From Nonomuraea turkmeniaca (GTDB lineage: Bacteria; Actinomycetota; Actinomycetes; Streptosporangiales; Streptosporangiaceae): a stretch of DNA of 49,523 bases. Both the position numbers and the translations under genes were made by a program. The stretch's first letter is position 1. Every line of letters begins with the position of its first letter. The notes under the pieces were generated by a model. It was not told where the DNA came from. It worked only from the letters and a program-made list of their open reading frames with translations, and searched no databases. Positions 15,257 through 24,468 of this stretch are shown here, one piece after another. The stretch covers positions 1-49,523 of the forward strand of contig NZ_VCKY01000055.1 of NCBI RefSeq assembly GCF_005889735.1, in the 5' to 3' direction.

Positions 15257-16219
15257 ATGACGACGAGCGAGAAGGTCGTGCTCGACGTCGGCGGGCTGCG
15301 TATGCGTTACGGCTCGGTCGACGTCCTGCACGATGTCACGTTCCAGGTCCGCCACGGCGAGGTGCTGGCCCTGTTGGGGCCGAACGGGGCGGGCAAGACC
15401 ACCACGATCGAGATCCTGGAGGGCTTCCGCATCCGCTCGGCGGGCCGGGTCGAGGTGCTCGGCACCGATCCGGCGCACGGCGACGAGCGGTGGCGGGCTC
15501 GGCTCGGGGTGGTGCTGCAGTCGTGGCGCGACCACGGCAACTGGCGGGTCCGCGAGTTCCTGGAGCACCTCGGCGGCTATTACGCCGGCTACGCCACACC
15601 CCGGATCCGGCGGCCGTGGGACACCGGCGAGCTGCTCGAGGCCGTCGGCCTGGCCGGGCAGGCCGGCAAGAAGATCAAGACGTTGTCCGGCGGTCAGCGG
15701 CGCAGGCTGGACGTGGCGGTCGGCATCGTGGGCCGGCCCGAGCTGCTCTTCCTCGACGAGCCGACCGCGTCGTTCGACCCGCGGGCCAGGAGCGAGTTCC
15801 ACGACCTCGTACGCGGCCTGGTCGACGCCCACGAGACCACCGTGTTGCTCACCACCCATGACCTGGACGAGGCCGAGAAGCTGGCCGACCGCATCGTCGT
15901 GCTGAACGGCGGCCGGATCATCGCCGACGGCACGGCCGGCGAGCTGGCGCGGCGGATCGCCGGCGAGGACGAGGTGCGCTGGCTCCTCGACGGGCAGCGA
16001 TTCGTTCAGAAGACAGCGGACTCGACCCGGTTCGCCCAGGACCTGTTCGCCCGATACGGCGACGGCGTCCAGGAGCTCGAGATCCACCGGGCCTCGCTGG
16101 AGCAGACATACCTCGCCCTGGTCCGTCAGGCCGAATCGGCCGCGGGATCAACCAAGGAATCGACCACGGAATCGACCACGCGATCAACCACGGGATCAAC
16201 CACGGAGGCGGCCCGATGA
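15257..16219 (+). CDS. ABC exporter ATP-binding protein (drug-resistance type)
   Basis: A 320-residue ATPase energising the permease encoded next. Walker A is GPNGAGKTT (41-49). The signature is LSGGQRRR, Walker B LLFLDEPTASFDP and the switch His lies in LLTTHD. A C-terminal region as in DrrA-type ATPases follows. ATG 15257 has AGAGGGG seven bases upstream. The protein ends in a low-complexity Ser/Thr tail (STKESTTESTTRSTTGSTTE) encoded by 12-bp DNA repeats. It overlaps the permease start (ATGA). The substrate, possibly a drug or lipid, is unknown. Confidence 0.93.
   Translation: MTTSEKVVLDVGGLRMRYGSVDVLHDVTFQVRHGEVLALLGPNGAGKTTTIEILEGFRIRSAGRVEVLGTDPAHGDERWRARLGVVLQSWRDHGNWRVREFLEHLGGYYAGYATPRIRRPWDTGELLEAVGLAGQAGKKIKTLSGGQRRRLDVAVGIVGRPELLFLDEPTASFDPRARSEFHDLVRGLVDAHETTVLLTTHDLDEAEKLADRIVVLNGGRIIADGTAGELARRIAGEDEVRWLLDGQRFVQKTADSTRFAQDLFARYGDGVQELEIHRASLEQTYLALVRQAESAAGSTKESTTESTTRSTTGSTTEAAR
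16146..16206 (+). repeat. Five 12-bp repeats encoding the Ser/Thr tail of the ABC ATPase
   Basis: Units of the form GGATCAACCACG / GAATCGACCACG recur five times with one or two changes each, in frame, adding about 20 residues before the stop codon. Such an array can change length by slippage without breaking the frame. Confidence 0.85.
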
Positions 16220-17061
16220 ACCTCGCCACGACGGCACTGCGCGCGGGCTGGTCCCGCGGCCTGATCGAGCTGCGCCAGTCGTTCACCAACGGGCCTGAGC
16301 TGTTCTCGCACTTCCTCTGGCCCTGCCTGATGGTGGCCACCATGTTCTTCATCCGGGACATGTCATTCGGGTCCAGCGGGCTCCCGCTGAGCACCCTGGC
16401 CTTGCCGAGCATCCTCGGCATGAACGCCGCGGTCGGCGTGATCAGCATGAGCCAGCAGCTCACCGCCGATCGCGAGGACGGCACCCTGCTGCGGGCCAAG
16501 GCGACCCCGCACGGGATGCCCGCCTACCTCATCGGCAAGGTCATCTCGGTCTCCGGCGGGCTGCTCGCCGACCTGGTGATCTTCCTCGTGCCGGGCGTGC
16601 TCATCGTCGAGGGCCTGGCGATCGGCCCGGGCTCCTGGCCGACCCTGGCCTGGGTGCTGGCGCTCGGTCTGGTGGCGACCCTGCCCATCGGCGCGGTACT
16701 GGGCTCCGTGTTCGGCAGCGCCCGCGCCCAAGGGCTGCTCCAGTTGCCGTTCCTGGCCGTGATCGGGATCTCCGGCATCTTCTACCCGATCACCGCCCTG
16801 CCCGAGTGGCTGCAGGGGATCGCCCAGGTTTTCCCGATCTACTGGATGGGGCTCGGCATGCGCTCGGCCCTGCTGCCCGACTCGGCGGCGGCCATCGAGA
16901 TCGGCGAGTCCTGGCGGCACCTGGAGACCGCGGGCGTGCTGGGCGCCTGGGCGGTGCTCGGGCTGCTCGTGGCGCCGATGGTGTTGCGGAGGATGGCCCG
17001 CGGGGAGTCGGGGTCGAGCGTGGCCGCCCGCCGCGAGCGCGCCCTGCAAAGGATCGGCTGA
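16216..17061 (+). CDS. ABC-2 type exporter permease
   Basis: A 281-residue membrane protein with six hydrophobic segments, at about 33-50, 60-78, 108-132, 143-166, 174-195 and 236-256. The ABC-2 pattern is visible, including QQLTADREDGTLLRAKATP after helix 2 and the PITALPEWLQGIAQVFPIYW stretch typical of drug-exporter permeases. ATG 16216 overlaps the ATPase stop. It forms the transport channel with that ATPase. Substrate cannot be read from sequence. Confidence 0.92.
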   Translation: MNLATTALRAGWSRGLIELRQSFTNGPELFSHFLWPCLMVATMFFIRDMSFGSSGLPLSTLALPSILGMNAAVGVISMSQQLTADREDGTLLRAKATPHGMPAYLIGKVISVSGGLLADLVIFLVPGVLIVEGLAIGPGSWPTLAWVLALGLVATLPIGAVLGSVFGSARAQGLLQLPFLAVIGISGIFYPITALPEWLQGIAQVFPIYWMGLGMRSALLPDSAAAIEIGESWRHLETAGVLGAWAVLGLLVAPMVLRRMARGESGSSVAARRERALQRIG

Positions 17062-17123
17062 CCGCCGCGAAGACGTCCGGCGCAGCGTCAGCTGACCGCC
17101 TTCTGACGCGCCTGCTGAACGCT

Positions 17124-17152
17124 GTGACCGGCCCGCGCCGCGGGCCGGTCAC
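17124..17152. terminator. Bidirectional terminator between convergent operons
   Basis: Perfect 12-bp stem GTGACCGGCCCG / CGGGCCGGTCAC with a five-base loop. It lies six bases from the glutamate dehydrogenase stop (-) and 62 bases past the permease stop (+). Confidence 0.75.
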
Positions 17153-17157
17153 CGCCG

Positions 17158-20100
17158 CTACGCCTCCGTGTGCGGGAGGTTGCTGGCGGCCACCAGCGTG
17201 CGGATGGCACGCAGCGCGACCGAGAGCGTCGCCAGGTCGAAGTTGTCGCTCTCCCAGATCTCCGACAGCGTCTGCCTGGCCCGGGAGACCGCCGCCGAGT
17301 TGGCCTCGGACCACCCGGCCAGCCGCTCCTCGGGCGGCAGTCCCGGCTTGCTGTGGGCCAGCACGTCCTTGGTCAGGGAGGCGTGCGCGGCGTACAGGTC
17401 GTCGCGCAGGGCCGAGCGGGCCATGGAGTTCCACCGGTTGTCCCTGGGCAGGGCGATGATCCGCTCCCTGAGGCGGGCCAACTGGAGGCGATCGGCCAGG
17501 TCGAAGTAGACCTCGCCCACCTCGTTCACCGGCCGTCCGGTCAGCGAGGAGACCTCGACCAGGTCCAGCGTGGAGTACGCGGGCACCATGCCGGCCACCC
17601 GCTCGGCCAGCTCCAGCGGCACGCCCCTGGCCACGAACGAGTCCCGGCGCTCCTCGTACGCGGCCAGGTCGGGCCCGGTGAGCAACTTCGGGATGTGCGC
17701 GACGAGCCCGTTGACGTTCTTCATGAAGAAGCTGACGGACCCGGCCAGGTCCAGCGGCGGCCGCCGGTTGACCAGCAACCAGCGGGTGCCGCGCTCGACG
17801 AGCTTGCGGACCTCCAGCAGCATGGCGATCTGGACATCCGTGCTCACCTTGTTGTCCAGCGCCTCCACGGCCCGGTAGAACGACGGCAGGTCGAAGACTT
17901 CCCGCGCCACCAGCCAGGCCCGCGCGATGTCAGGCGTCGAGGCGCCGGTCTCCTCGCCGAAGCGGTGCATGAACGTGGTGCCCATGGAGTTGACCAGATC
18001 GTTCACCACACAGGTGGTGATGATCTCCCGCCGCAGCGGGTGCGCGTCCATGTAGGTACGGAAACGTTCCCGCAGGTCCGACGGGAAGTACGACACCAGC
18101 CACGACTCCAGGTACGGCTCGTCGGGCAGGTCGGAGGCGAGCAGCTCGGCGTCGGCCACCAGCTTGGTGTAGGCCAGCAGGACGGAGAACTCGGGCGCGG
18201 TCAGCCCGAGCCTGGCCTGCCGGCGCTCGGCCAGCGCCTTGTCCGACGGCAGGAACTCCAGCTCCCGGTTGACCAGCCCTTCGCGCTCCAGCCGCCGCAG
18301 GTAGCGGGCGTGGATGTGGAGCATCTCGACGGCCTGTGCCCGGGCGGCGGCCAGGACCACGTTCTGCGCGTAGTTGTCCCGCAGCACCAGCGCGGCGACC
18401 TCGTCGGTCATCGAGGTGAAGACCTGGTTGCGCTGCTTGTCGGTCAGCTCGCCGTCACGGACCACCTGGTCGAGCAGGATCTTGATGTTCACCTCGTGGT
18501 CGGAGGTGTCCACCCCGGCCGAGTTGTCGATGAAGTCGGTGTTGACCAGCCCGCCGTTCAGCGTGAACTCGATCCTGGCCAGCTGGGTGAAGCCCAGGTT
18601 GCCGCCCTCGCCGACGACCTTGCAGCGCAGGTCGGCGGCGTTGACCCGCAGCCCGTCGTTGGCCTTGTCGCCGACGTCGACGTGGGACTCGGAGGTGGCC
18701 TTCACGTACGTGCCGATGCCGCCGTTCCACAGCAGGTCCACCGGGGCCCGCAGGATGGCGCTGATCAGGTCGTTCGGCGCCAGCGAGCTCACCCTGGCGG
18801 GGAGGCCGAGCGCCTCGCGCATCTGCGGCGTGATCTGGATGGACTTGGCGGTACGCGGGAAGACGCCGCCGCCCGTCGAGATCATCTTGGCGTCGTAATC
18901 CTCCCACGAGCTGCGGGGCATCGCGAACAGGCGCTGCCGCTCGGCGTACGAGCGGGCGGCGTCGGGCGAGGGGTCCACGAAGATGTGCCGGTGGTCGAAC
19001 GCGGCCACCAGCCGGATGTGCTCGGACAGCAACATGCCGTTGCCGAACACGTCGCCCGACATGTCGCCGATGCCGACCACGGTGAAGTCGGTGGTCTGCG
19101 TGTTCACGCCCATGGTGCGGAAGTGGTACTTGACCGACTCCCACGCGCCGCGCGCGGTGATGCCCATGGCCTTGTGGTCGTAGCCGATGGACCCGCCGGA
19201 GGCGAACGCGTCGCCCAGCCAGAACCCGTACTCCTTGGCCACGCCGTTGGCGATGTCGGAGAAGGTGGCGGTGCCCTTGTCGGCCGCCACGACCAGGTAG
19301 GGGTCGTCGCCGTCGTGCCTGACCACGTCGGGCGGCGGCACGACCTTGCCGTCCACGAGGTTGTCGGTGAGGTCCAGCAGGCCAGAGATGAAGGTCCGGT
19401 AGCAGGCCACGCCCTCGGCGAGCAGGTCCTCGCGCGTGCCCCCCACAGGTGGATTTTTCACGACAAATCCACCTTTGGACCCAGTCGGGACGATGACGGT
19501 GTTTTTCACCATCTGCGCCTTAACCAGGCCCAATATCTCCGTGCGGAAGTCCTCCATCCGGTCGGACCACCGGAGCCCGCCGCGCGCCACCTTCCCGAAT
19601 CGCAGATGCACGCCCTCGACGCGCGGCGAGTAAACGAATATCTCGAACTTCGGCCGCGGCAACGGAAGCACGCTGATGGCCTGCGGATCGAATTTGAGCG
19701 AAATGTACGGTTTGCGCGCTCCGTTATGCGTTTGGAAGTAGTTCGTCCTCAATGTCGCTTGAATCATCTCCAGGTACGCCCGCAGGATGCGGTCCTCGTC
19801 CAGCGAGGCCACCTCGTCCAGCGCCCCCAGGGCCTCCTCCTGCAGCGCGTCCAGGAGCTCGTCCCGCACGTCGTCCCCGCGCCGCGGATCCAGCTTGGCC
19901 TCGAACAGGCTCACCAGCAGCCGAGCCAGCCGCACGTTCCCGTTCAGCACCCGCTCGATGTAGGTCTGCGAGAACGCGCTCCCGGCCTGGCGCAGGTATT
20001 TGGCGTACACCCGCAGGATCTCCACCTGCTCCCAGGTCAGCCCGGCCCGCAGGATGAGCGCGTTGAAGTTGTCGCCCTGCACCCGCCCCTTCCACAGCGC

Positions 20101-22032
20101 GGTGAGCCCGTCCTGGAACAGCCGCTTGAAGTCGTCCCTGTCCACCTCGTCGGAGGGCGTGTAGCGCAGCCCGAAGTCGTAGATCCAGGCGTTCTTGGTG
20201 TTGGGGTCGTTGTCCCGGTCGATCTCGTAGGGCCGCTCGTCCACGACCTCCACGCCGAGCCGCTGGATCAGGGGCAGCGCGTAGGACAGCGAGATGGGCG
20301 AGCCGACCTTGTAGATCTTGAGCCGCCGCTCCCCCTCGGTCGCGTCGTACGGCTCGTACAGGTTGATCCCGACCTCCTCGTCGTCGCCGCCGGCGACGAG
20401 CTCCTCAAGGCGGCGCAGGTCCACGACGGCCACCTTGGGCGGGAAGTCCGCCTTATACCCTTCGGGGAACGCGGACGCGTACCGTCTGGTGAGCGGGGGC
20501 GCCTCCTCCTCGGAGGTCATCTCCGTCAGCGCGGTGGCCAGGTCGTCCTCCCAGGAGCGGGTGAGCGCGGCCAGCCTGGCCTCCAGCTCCTCCACGTCCA
20601 CGCTGGGCGGCGGCAGTTGCTTGCCCCGCTCCCCCCGCACCACCACGTGCAGCCGGGCCAGGACCGACTCGCCGATCATCGCGCTGTAGTCGAGCGACTT
20701 GCCGCCCAGGGCCTTGAGCAGCACCTCCTGCATCTTCAGCCGGACCTTGGTGGTGTACCGGTCGCGCGGCAGATAGATCAGGCAGGAGATGTAGCGTCCA
20801 TAGTCGTCGCGCCGGAGGAACAGCTTGACCTGCTTGCGCTCGCGCAGCCGCAGCACGCCCATGGCGATCGGCAGCAGCTGCTCGACGGAGGTCTGGAACA
20901 GCTCATCGCGCGGGAACGTCTCGAGGATCTCGATCAGGTCCTTGCCGTCATGGCTGTCGGGCTGCAGCCCGCCCGCGTCGAGGACGTCGGCCAGCTTGCG
21001 CCGGAGCACCGGGATCCTGGAGATCGACTCGTTGTAGGCCACGTGCGTGAACAGGCCGAGGAAGCGCCGCTCCCCGACCACCTCGCCCTCGGGCGAGAAC
21101 GTCTTGACCCCGATGTAGTCGAGGTAGGTCGCCCGGTGCACGGTGGCACGCGAGTTCGCCTTGGTGATGATCATCAGGTGCTTCTCGCGGGCCTTGGCCC
21201 GCACCTCGGGCGGCAGCACGGAGAAGCTCGCGGAGCCGGGCCGGTCGTCACGCAGGATGCCCAGCGCCGCCCCCGGCAACGAGCGCAGCGCCTCGCCCTG
21301 GTCGGTGTCCTCGAGCCGGTACTCCCGGTAGCCGAGGAAGGTGAAGTGCCCGTCGGCGAGCCAGCGCAGCAGGTCGATGCTGTCCTCGACCTCCGCGGGC
21401 TCCAGCGGCGGCGGGTTCATGCTCAGATCTTCGGCGGTCTGCACGGCCAGGGCCCGCATCTTCCTGAAGTCCTCGACCGCGTGGCGCACGTCTTCGAGCA
21501 CCCGCTGGAGGTCGGCCTCGAGCCCCTTGAGCACGCCGGGATCGGACTGCCGGTCGATCTCGATGTGCATCCACGACTCGACCAGCATCTGGCCGGTGAC
21601 GTCCTCCTGGCCGCGGCCCAGCATGCGGCCGGTCATGTCGCGGCGCACCCGCATCTGCGGGTGGACCACCAGGTGCGTGCCCAGGTCGTGCCGGTCGAGC
21701 TCCATCGTCACCGAGTCGACCAGGAACGACATGTCGTCGGTGACCACCTCGACCACCGAGTGTCCCGGGTCCCAGCCGTTCTCCTCCAACGTGGGCGTGT
21801 AGGCCCGGACCACCGCCCGGCCCTGCGGGCGGACCTCGGCCAGTTGCCGCTGCGACATCGCGGGGCCGTACACGTCGACCGGGTTGCGCGCGAGCAGGTC
21901 CTCGGGCGCCACGTGGCGGTAGTAGAACCGGAGGAAGCCCAGCGCCTCCTCGGTGGTCACGTGTTCGCTACTCGCCGCGCAACTCTCCGCGGCTCGCACG
22001 AGCAGCTCATCCTTGGCCTCATCGAGGGGCAT
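17158..22032 (-). CDS. gdh: NAD-specific glutamate dehydrogenase, large (180-kDa) type
   Basis: Catalyses oxidative deamination of glutamate to 2-oxoglutarate and ammonia with NAD. At 1624 residues it has the size of the large family seen in Streptomyces and Pseudomonas. Long N-terminal regulatory ACT-like regions span about 1-700. The catalytic core carries RGGLRWSDRMEDFRTEILG and PTGSKGGFVVKNPP with the catalytic Lys. A Rossmann NAD domain (VVGIGDMSGDVFGNGML) and a long C-terminal region follow. ATG 22032 is preferred because AAAGGAG lies upstream. ATG 22065, six bases past kynA, would add eleven residues but has no ribosome site. It is downstream of kynA in the same operon. Confidence 0.95.
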   Translation of the reverse strand: MPLDEAKDELLVRAAESCAASSEHVTTEEALGFLRFYYRHVAPEDLLARNPVDVYGPAMSQRQLAEVRPQGRAVVRAYTPTLEENGWDPGHSVVEVVTDDMSFLVDSVTMELDRHDLGTHLVVHPQMRVRRDMTGRMLGRGQEDVTGQMLVESWMHIEIDRQSDPGVLKGLEADLQRVLEDVRHAVEDFRKMRALAVQTAEDLSMNPPPLEPAEVEDSIDLLRWLADGHFTFLGYREYRLEDTDQGEALRSLPGAALGILRDDRPGSASFSVLPPEVRAKAREKHLMIITKANSRATVHRATYLDYIGVKTFSPEGEVVGERRFLGLFTHVAYNESISRIPVLRRKLADVLDAGGLQPDSHDGKDLIEILETFPRDELFQTSVEQLLPIAMGVLRLRERKQVKLFLRRDDYGRYISCLIYLPRDRYTTKVRLKMQEVLLKALGGKSLDYSAMIGESVLARLHVVVRGERGKQLPPPSVDVEELEARLAALTRSWEDDLATALTEMTSEEEAPPLTRRYASAFPEGYKADFPPKVAVVDLRRLEELVAGGDDEEVGINLYEPYDATEGERRLKIYKVGSPISLSYALPLIQRLGVEVVDERPYEIDRDNDPNTKNAWIYDFGLRYTPSDEVDRDDFKRLFQDGLTALWKGRVQGDNFNALILRAGLTWEQVEILRVYAKYLRQAGSAFSQTYIERVLNGNVRLARLLVSLFEAKLDPRRGDDVRDELLDALQEEALGALDEVASLDEDRILRAYLEMIQATLRTNYFQTHNGARKPYISLKFDPQAISVLPLPRPKFEIFVYSPRVEGVHLRFGKVARGGLRWSDRMEDFRTEILGLVKAQMVKNTVIVPTGSKGGFVVKNPPVGGTREDLLAEGVACYRTFISGLLDLTDNLVDGKVVPPPDVVRHDGDDPYLVVAADKGTATFSDIANGVAKEYGFWLGDAFASGGSIGYDHKAMGITARGAWESVKYHFRTMGVNTQTTDFTVVGIGDMSGDVFGNGMLLSEHIRLVAAFDHRHIFVDPSPDAARSYAERQRLFAMPRSSWEDYDAKMISTGGGVFPRTAKSIQITPQMREALGLPARVSSLAPNDLISAILRAPVDLLWNGGIGTYVKATSESHVDVGDKANDGLRVNAADLRCKVVGEGGNLGFTQLARIEFTLNGGLVNTDFIDNSAGVDTSDHEVNIKILLDQVVRDGELTDKQRNQVFTSMTDEVAALVLRDNYAQNVVLAAARAQAVEMLHIHARYLRRLEREGLVNRELEFLPSDKALAERRQARLGLTAPEFSVLLAYTKLVADAELLASDLPDEPYLESWLVSYFPSDLRERFRTYMDAHPLRREIITTCVVNDLVNSMGTTFMHRFGEETGASTPDIARAWLVAREVFDLPSFYRAVEALDNKVSTDVQIAMLLEVRKLVERGTRWLLVNRRPPLDLAGSVSFFMKNVNGLVAHIPKLLTGPDLAAYEERRDSFVARGVPLELAERVAGMVPAYSTLDLVEVSSLTGRPVNEVGEVYFDLADRLQLARLRERIIALPRDNRWNSMARSALRDDLYAAHASLTKDVLAHSKPGLPPEERLAGWSEANSAAVSRARQTLSEIWESDNFDLATLSVALRAIRTLVAASNLPHTEA

Positions 22033-22071
22033 CGTACGTCTCACTCCTTTGTGAGGGTTCGCCATGGCGTT

Positions 22072-22875
22072 TCACAGCCAGGCCCTTAGTTCCCACAGCA
22101 GCGGGAAGTAGTGCAGGCGCGCTCTACCGCGCAGATAGGGGGCGCCCGTGGAGCCGCCGGTGCCGGACTTGGTGCCGATCTGGCGCTCGACCATCTGGAC
22201 GTGACGCATCCGCCACAGCGCGGTGGTCTCGTCGTGGGTCAGAAGGTCCTCGGCCAGTTGCCACAAGTCGTCGTGGGACCGGCGGTCTCTGGCCACGGTC
22301 AGCAGCGAAGCCATGATCTCGTCGTCCGAGACAGGCAGGCCACGCTGGGCGAGGGCAGCCAGATAAGCATCCCACAGGGTGGGCTCGTCCAGCCTGCGGC
22401 GCAGCCTGGAGAGCTCGGCGTCGGAGGCATGCCGGAAGCTGCCGAGGTACCTCTCGTCCTTCAGGCCCGAGAGGAACTCCAGCTCGCGGAACTGCACCGA
22501 CTGGAAACCGCTCGCCGGCGCCAGTTTCGCGCGGAACTCCAGGAAGTCCTGAGGCGTCATCGTCTCCAGGACATCGACCTGCTCGATCAGCACCCGTTCG
22601 ACCGCGTGCACCCGCTGGAACAGGTGCCTGGCCTGCCACAGCTCGCCGCCGAACATGGCGGTGCGAGCGGCCTCCAGCTCATGGAGCAGCAGCTTGAACC
22701 ACAGCTCGTAGACCTGGTGAATGGTGATGAAGAGCAGCTCGTCCGGCGCCTCCGACTGCGGCTGCTGCTGAGTGAGCAGCGCGGGCAGGCAAAGGTAGCC
22801 GCCGTACGACAGCCGACCGCCTTCCTCGCCGAACTGCCGATCCGGGGGACCGGGCGCATCACCGTCGATGCCCAC
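22072..22875 (-). CDS. kynA: Tryptophan 2,3-dioxygenase
   Basis: A haem enzyme that opens the indole ring of L-tryptophan to N-formylkynurenine, the first step of the kynurenine pathway. It is 267 residues, as expected. Conserved LSYGGYLCLPALL, DELLFITIHQVYELWFK (active-site His) and RMRHVQMVERQIGTKSGTGG (axial haem His and substrate loop) are all present. GTG 22875 has GGAGGTG upstream. No kynureninase or formamidase is adjacent. The partner in the operon is glutamate dehydrogenase, suggesting amino-acid use as carbon and nitrogen source. Confidence 0.95.
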   Translation of the reverse strand: MGIDGDAPGPPDRQFGEEGGRLSYGGYLCLPALLTQQQPQSEAPDELLFITIHQVYELWFKLLLHELEAARTAMFGGELWQARHLFQRVHAVERVLIEQVDVLETMTPQDFLEFRAKLAPASGFQSVQFRELEFLSGLKDERYLGSFRHASDAELSRLRRRLDEPTLWDAYLAALAQRGLPVSDDEIMASLLTVARDRRSHDDLWQLAEDLLTHDETTALWRMRHVQMVERQIGTKSGTGGSTGAPYLRGRARLHYFPLLWELRAWL

Positions 22876-22963
22876 CGAACACCTCCCCCTGAACCGCCCG
22901 GCGTTTCCGGTTGCCGGGCGTCATGCCTCGCCGTACCGATACCACCCGAAAAGGGGACAGACG

Positions 22964-23161
22964 TCAACGTGACATGGACATCGGGGGGTCGTCGTCGGAG
23001 GCCGAAGGGGTGTTCTTGAGCTCGTCGAGCTGATCGGGCAGCTCGGCGAGCTCGATGAGCTCCGCCTGGCACTGCTCACACGTGTCGAGGTGGCGTTCGA
23101 ACGCCTCGTGCTCCTCTTCATCGAGGACACCAAGGACGTAGGCGGCCACCTCGTCGTGCAT
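22964..23161 (-). CDS. Short zinc-finger (ZAS) anti-sigma factor
   Basis: A 65-residue protein that consists of the anti-sigma zinc-binding helix bundle alone. H2 and the motif FERHLDTCEQCQAEL supply the usual His/Cys3-type site (HxxxCxxC). After residue 45 only an acidic Ser/Asp/Pro tail follows; the membrane helix and periplasmic sensor of most anti-sigmas are absent, so it should be cytosolic. Its ATG 23161 shares one base with the sigma stop, ensuring coupled synthesis. It probably sequesters the ECF sigma factor encoded just upstream. Confidence 0.85.
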   Translation of the reverse strand: MHDEVAAYVLGVLDEEEHEAFERHLDTCEQCQAELIELAELPDQLDELKNTPSASDDDPPMSMSR

Positions 23162-23715
23162 CAGCCGGCTACCCCCTTGTCCCGCAGCAGCTCACGGAGA
23201 GCCCGGATGCCGTAGTAGAGCCGGGACTTCACCGTGCCCGGCGGGATCCCCAGGATCTCCGCCGCTTCACTTATCGTACGGTCTCGAAGGTAGGTCTGCT
23301 CAATGACTTCCCGGTGTTCTTCGGACAGACTGCGGAGCGCGTCGGCGACAACGATCGCCGACAGAGCTCGCTCCGAGCCGTCAGGCACCGCCATCATGTC
23401 GACTTCAGGCGGTTCGACCTCGTGAGGCCGCACGCTCTTCCGCCGACGCCCATCGATAACGATGCGGCGGGCCACTGTCAGTAGCCATGCCCATATGAGG
23501 CTTGGTTCCCATTGCAGTCTTGCCGAGTTACGCCAGGCTCGGACGAGCGTCTCCTGCACGACGTCTTCAGCCCATTGAAGGTCGTTACCTGTAGATTTGC
23601 GTACGTGGCGCAGCAGAGGGCCGCCGAACTCCTGGTAAAGCACCGCAATGCGATGCTCCGCCTCGGCATCCGCACTCTCGAACCTGCCGTCGAGGTGACC
23701 TAGCACGGGGCACAT
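23161..23715 (-). CDS. ECF-type RNA polymerase sigma factor
   Basis: A 184-residue sigma-70 group 4 factor. Region 2 (about 27-95) has WAEDVVQETLVRAWRN and WLLTVARRIVIDGRRR. Region 4 (about 120-175) has LSEEHREVIEQTYLRDRT and the HTH EAAEILGIPPGTVKSRLYYG. ATG 23715 (MCPVLG) with AAAGGTG upstream is preferred; a longer frame to 23829 starts without a ribosome site. It is cotranscribed with the short anti-sigma and divergent from the DUF4142-DUF1996-haem protein-NuoF-like operon, its likely target. Confidence 0.93.
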   Translation of the reverse strand: MCPVLGHLDGRFESADAEAEHRIAVLYQEFGGPLLRHVRKSTGNDLQWAEDVVQETLVRAWRNSARLQWEPSLIWAWLLTVARRIVIDGRRRKSVRPHEVEPPEVDMMAVPDGSERALSAIVVADALRSLSEEHREVIEQTYLRDRTISEAAEILGIPPGTVKSRLYYGIRALRELLRDKGVAG

Positions 23716-23823
23716 CTTTACACCTTTGTTATTGGTTCGGTAGCCACTCCGATAACTCCAGTCATTTCTAACTATCTCCGGCCATAGGTGAACCTGGCCC
23801 GGGAAGCCCGCGTACCTCCGACC

Positions 23824-24468
23824 ATGCACAGGCTTTTGCGTGGCGAGCTCTTCATGCTCGGCGGCTTCGTCCTAGCCGCTGCCGTGACGATCGTGCTGGT
23901 CATGCCGCCGTCGATCGACCCAGCGGCCGCCCAGTTCTCCGACACGCCTTCGGGTCCTCTCACCGCCGCCGACCGCGACCTCCTGGTCAAGGTGCGGCAG
24001 GCGGGCCTATGGGAGATGCCCGCCGGCGACTACGCCAGGACTCGCGCCGAGTCCCAGCGCGTGAAGGAAGTCGGCAGGCTGATCATGGAGGAGCACGCGA
24101 AGCTGGATCAGCTGACCCGCCAGGCAGCGAAGAAGCTCGGCGTGGCCCTGCCCGACGAGCCCAACGCCGACCAGCAACGGTGGCTCGCGCAGCTGGCAGC
24201 GGAGAGCGGTCCTGCCTTCGACAAGGACTACGTGCACCTGTTGCGTGCCGCGCACGGCAAGGTCTTCACCGTCGTGGCAGGCGTACGGGCTGGGACCCGC
24301 AACTCCGAGATACGGAAGTTCGCCCAGGAAGGCATCAACTTCGTCATGCGGCACATGACGTACCTGGAGTCCACCGGCCTGGTCGACCACACCCAGTTGC
24401 CCGAGTCCCCGACGCCCCCACCTGCACCACCCGTCGCTCTGGCGGTCGAAACAAGGAGACACATATGA
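23824..24468 (+). CDS. DUF4142 family exported protein
   Basis: A 214-residue protein with an N-terminal signal anchor (LFMLGGFVLAAAVTIVLVMP, about 10-29). A DUF4142 four-helix bundle, related to ferritin-like folds, follows at about 48-180, including REAGLWE-like VRQAGLWEMPAGDYARTRA and VKEVGRLIMEEHAKLDQL. The start could instead be GTG 23788; neither has a good ribosome site. Its stop overlaps the DUF1996 start (ATATGA), so it is the first gene of that operon. Biochemical role unknown. Confidence 0.85.
   Translation: MHRLLRGELFMLGGFVLAAAVTIVLVMPPSIDPAAAQFSDTPSGPLTAADRDLLVKVRQAGLWEMPAGDYARTRAESQRVKEVGRLIMEEHAKLDQLTRQAAKKLGVALPDEPNADQQRWLAQLAAESGPAFDKDYVHLLRAAHGKVFTVVAGVRAGTRNSEIRKFAQEGINFVMRHMTYLESTGLVDHTQLPESPTPPPAPPVALAVETRRHI

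Noticed and set aside
17170..22089. A 1639-codon open frame on the + strand antisense to glutamate dehydrogenase
   Set aside because: It mirrors the GDH gene codon for codon, has the His/Arg/Gln/Val-rich composition of GC-skewed antisense frames and no recognisable domain.
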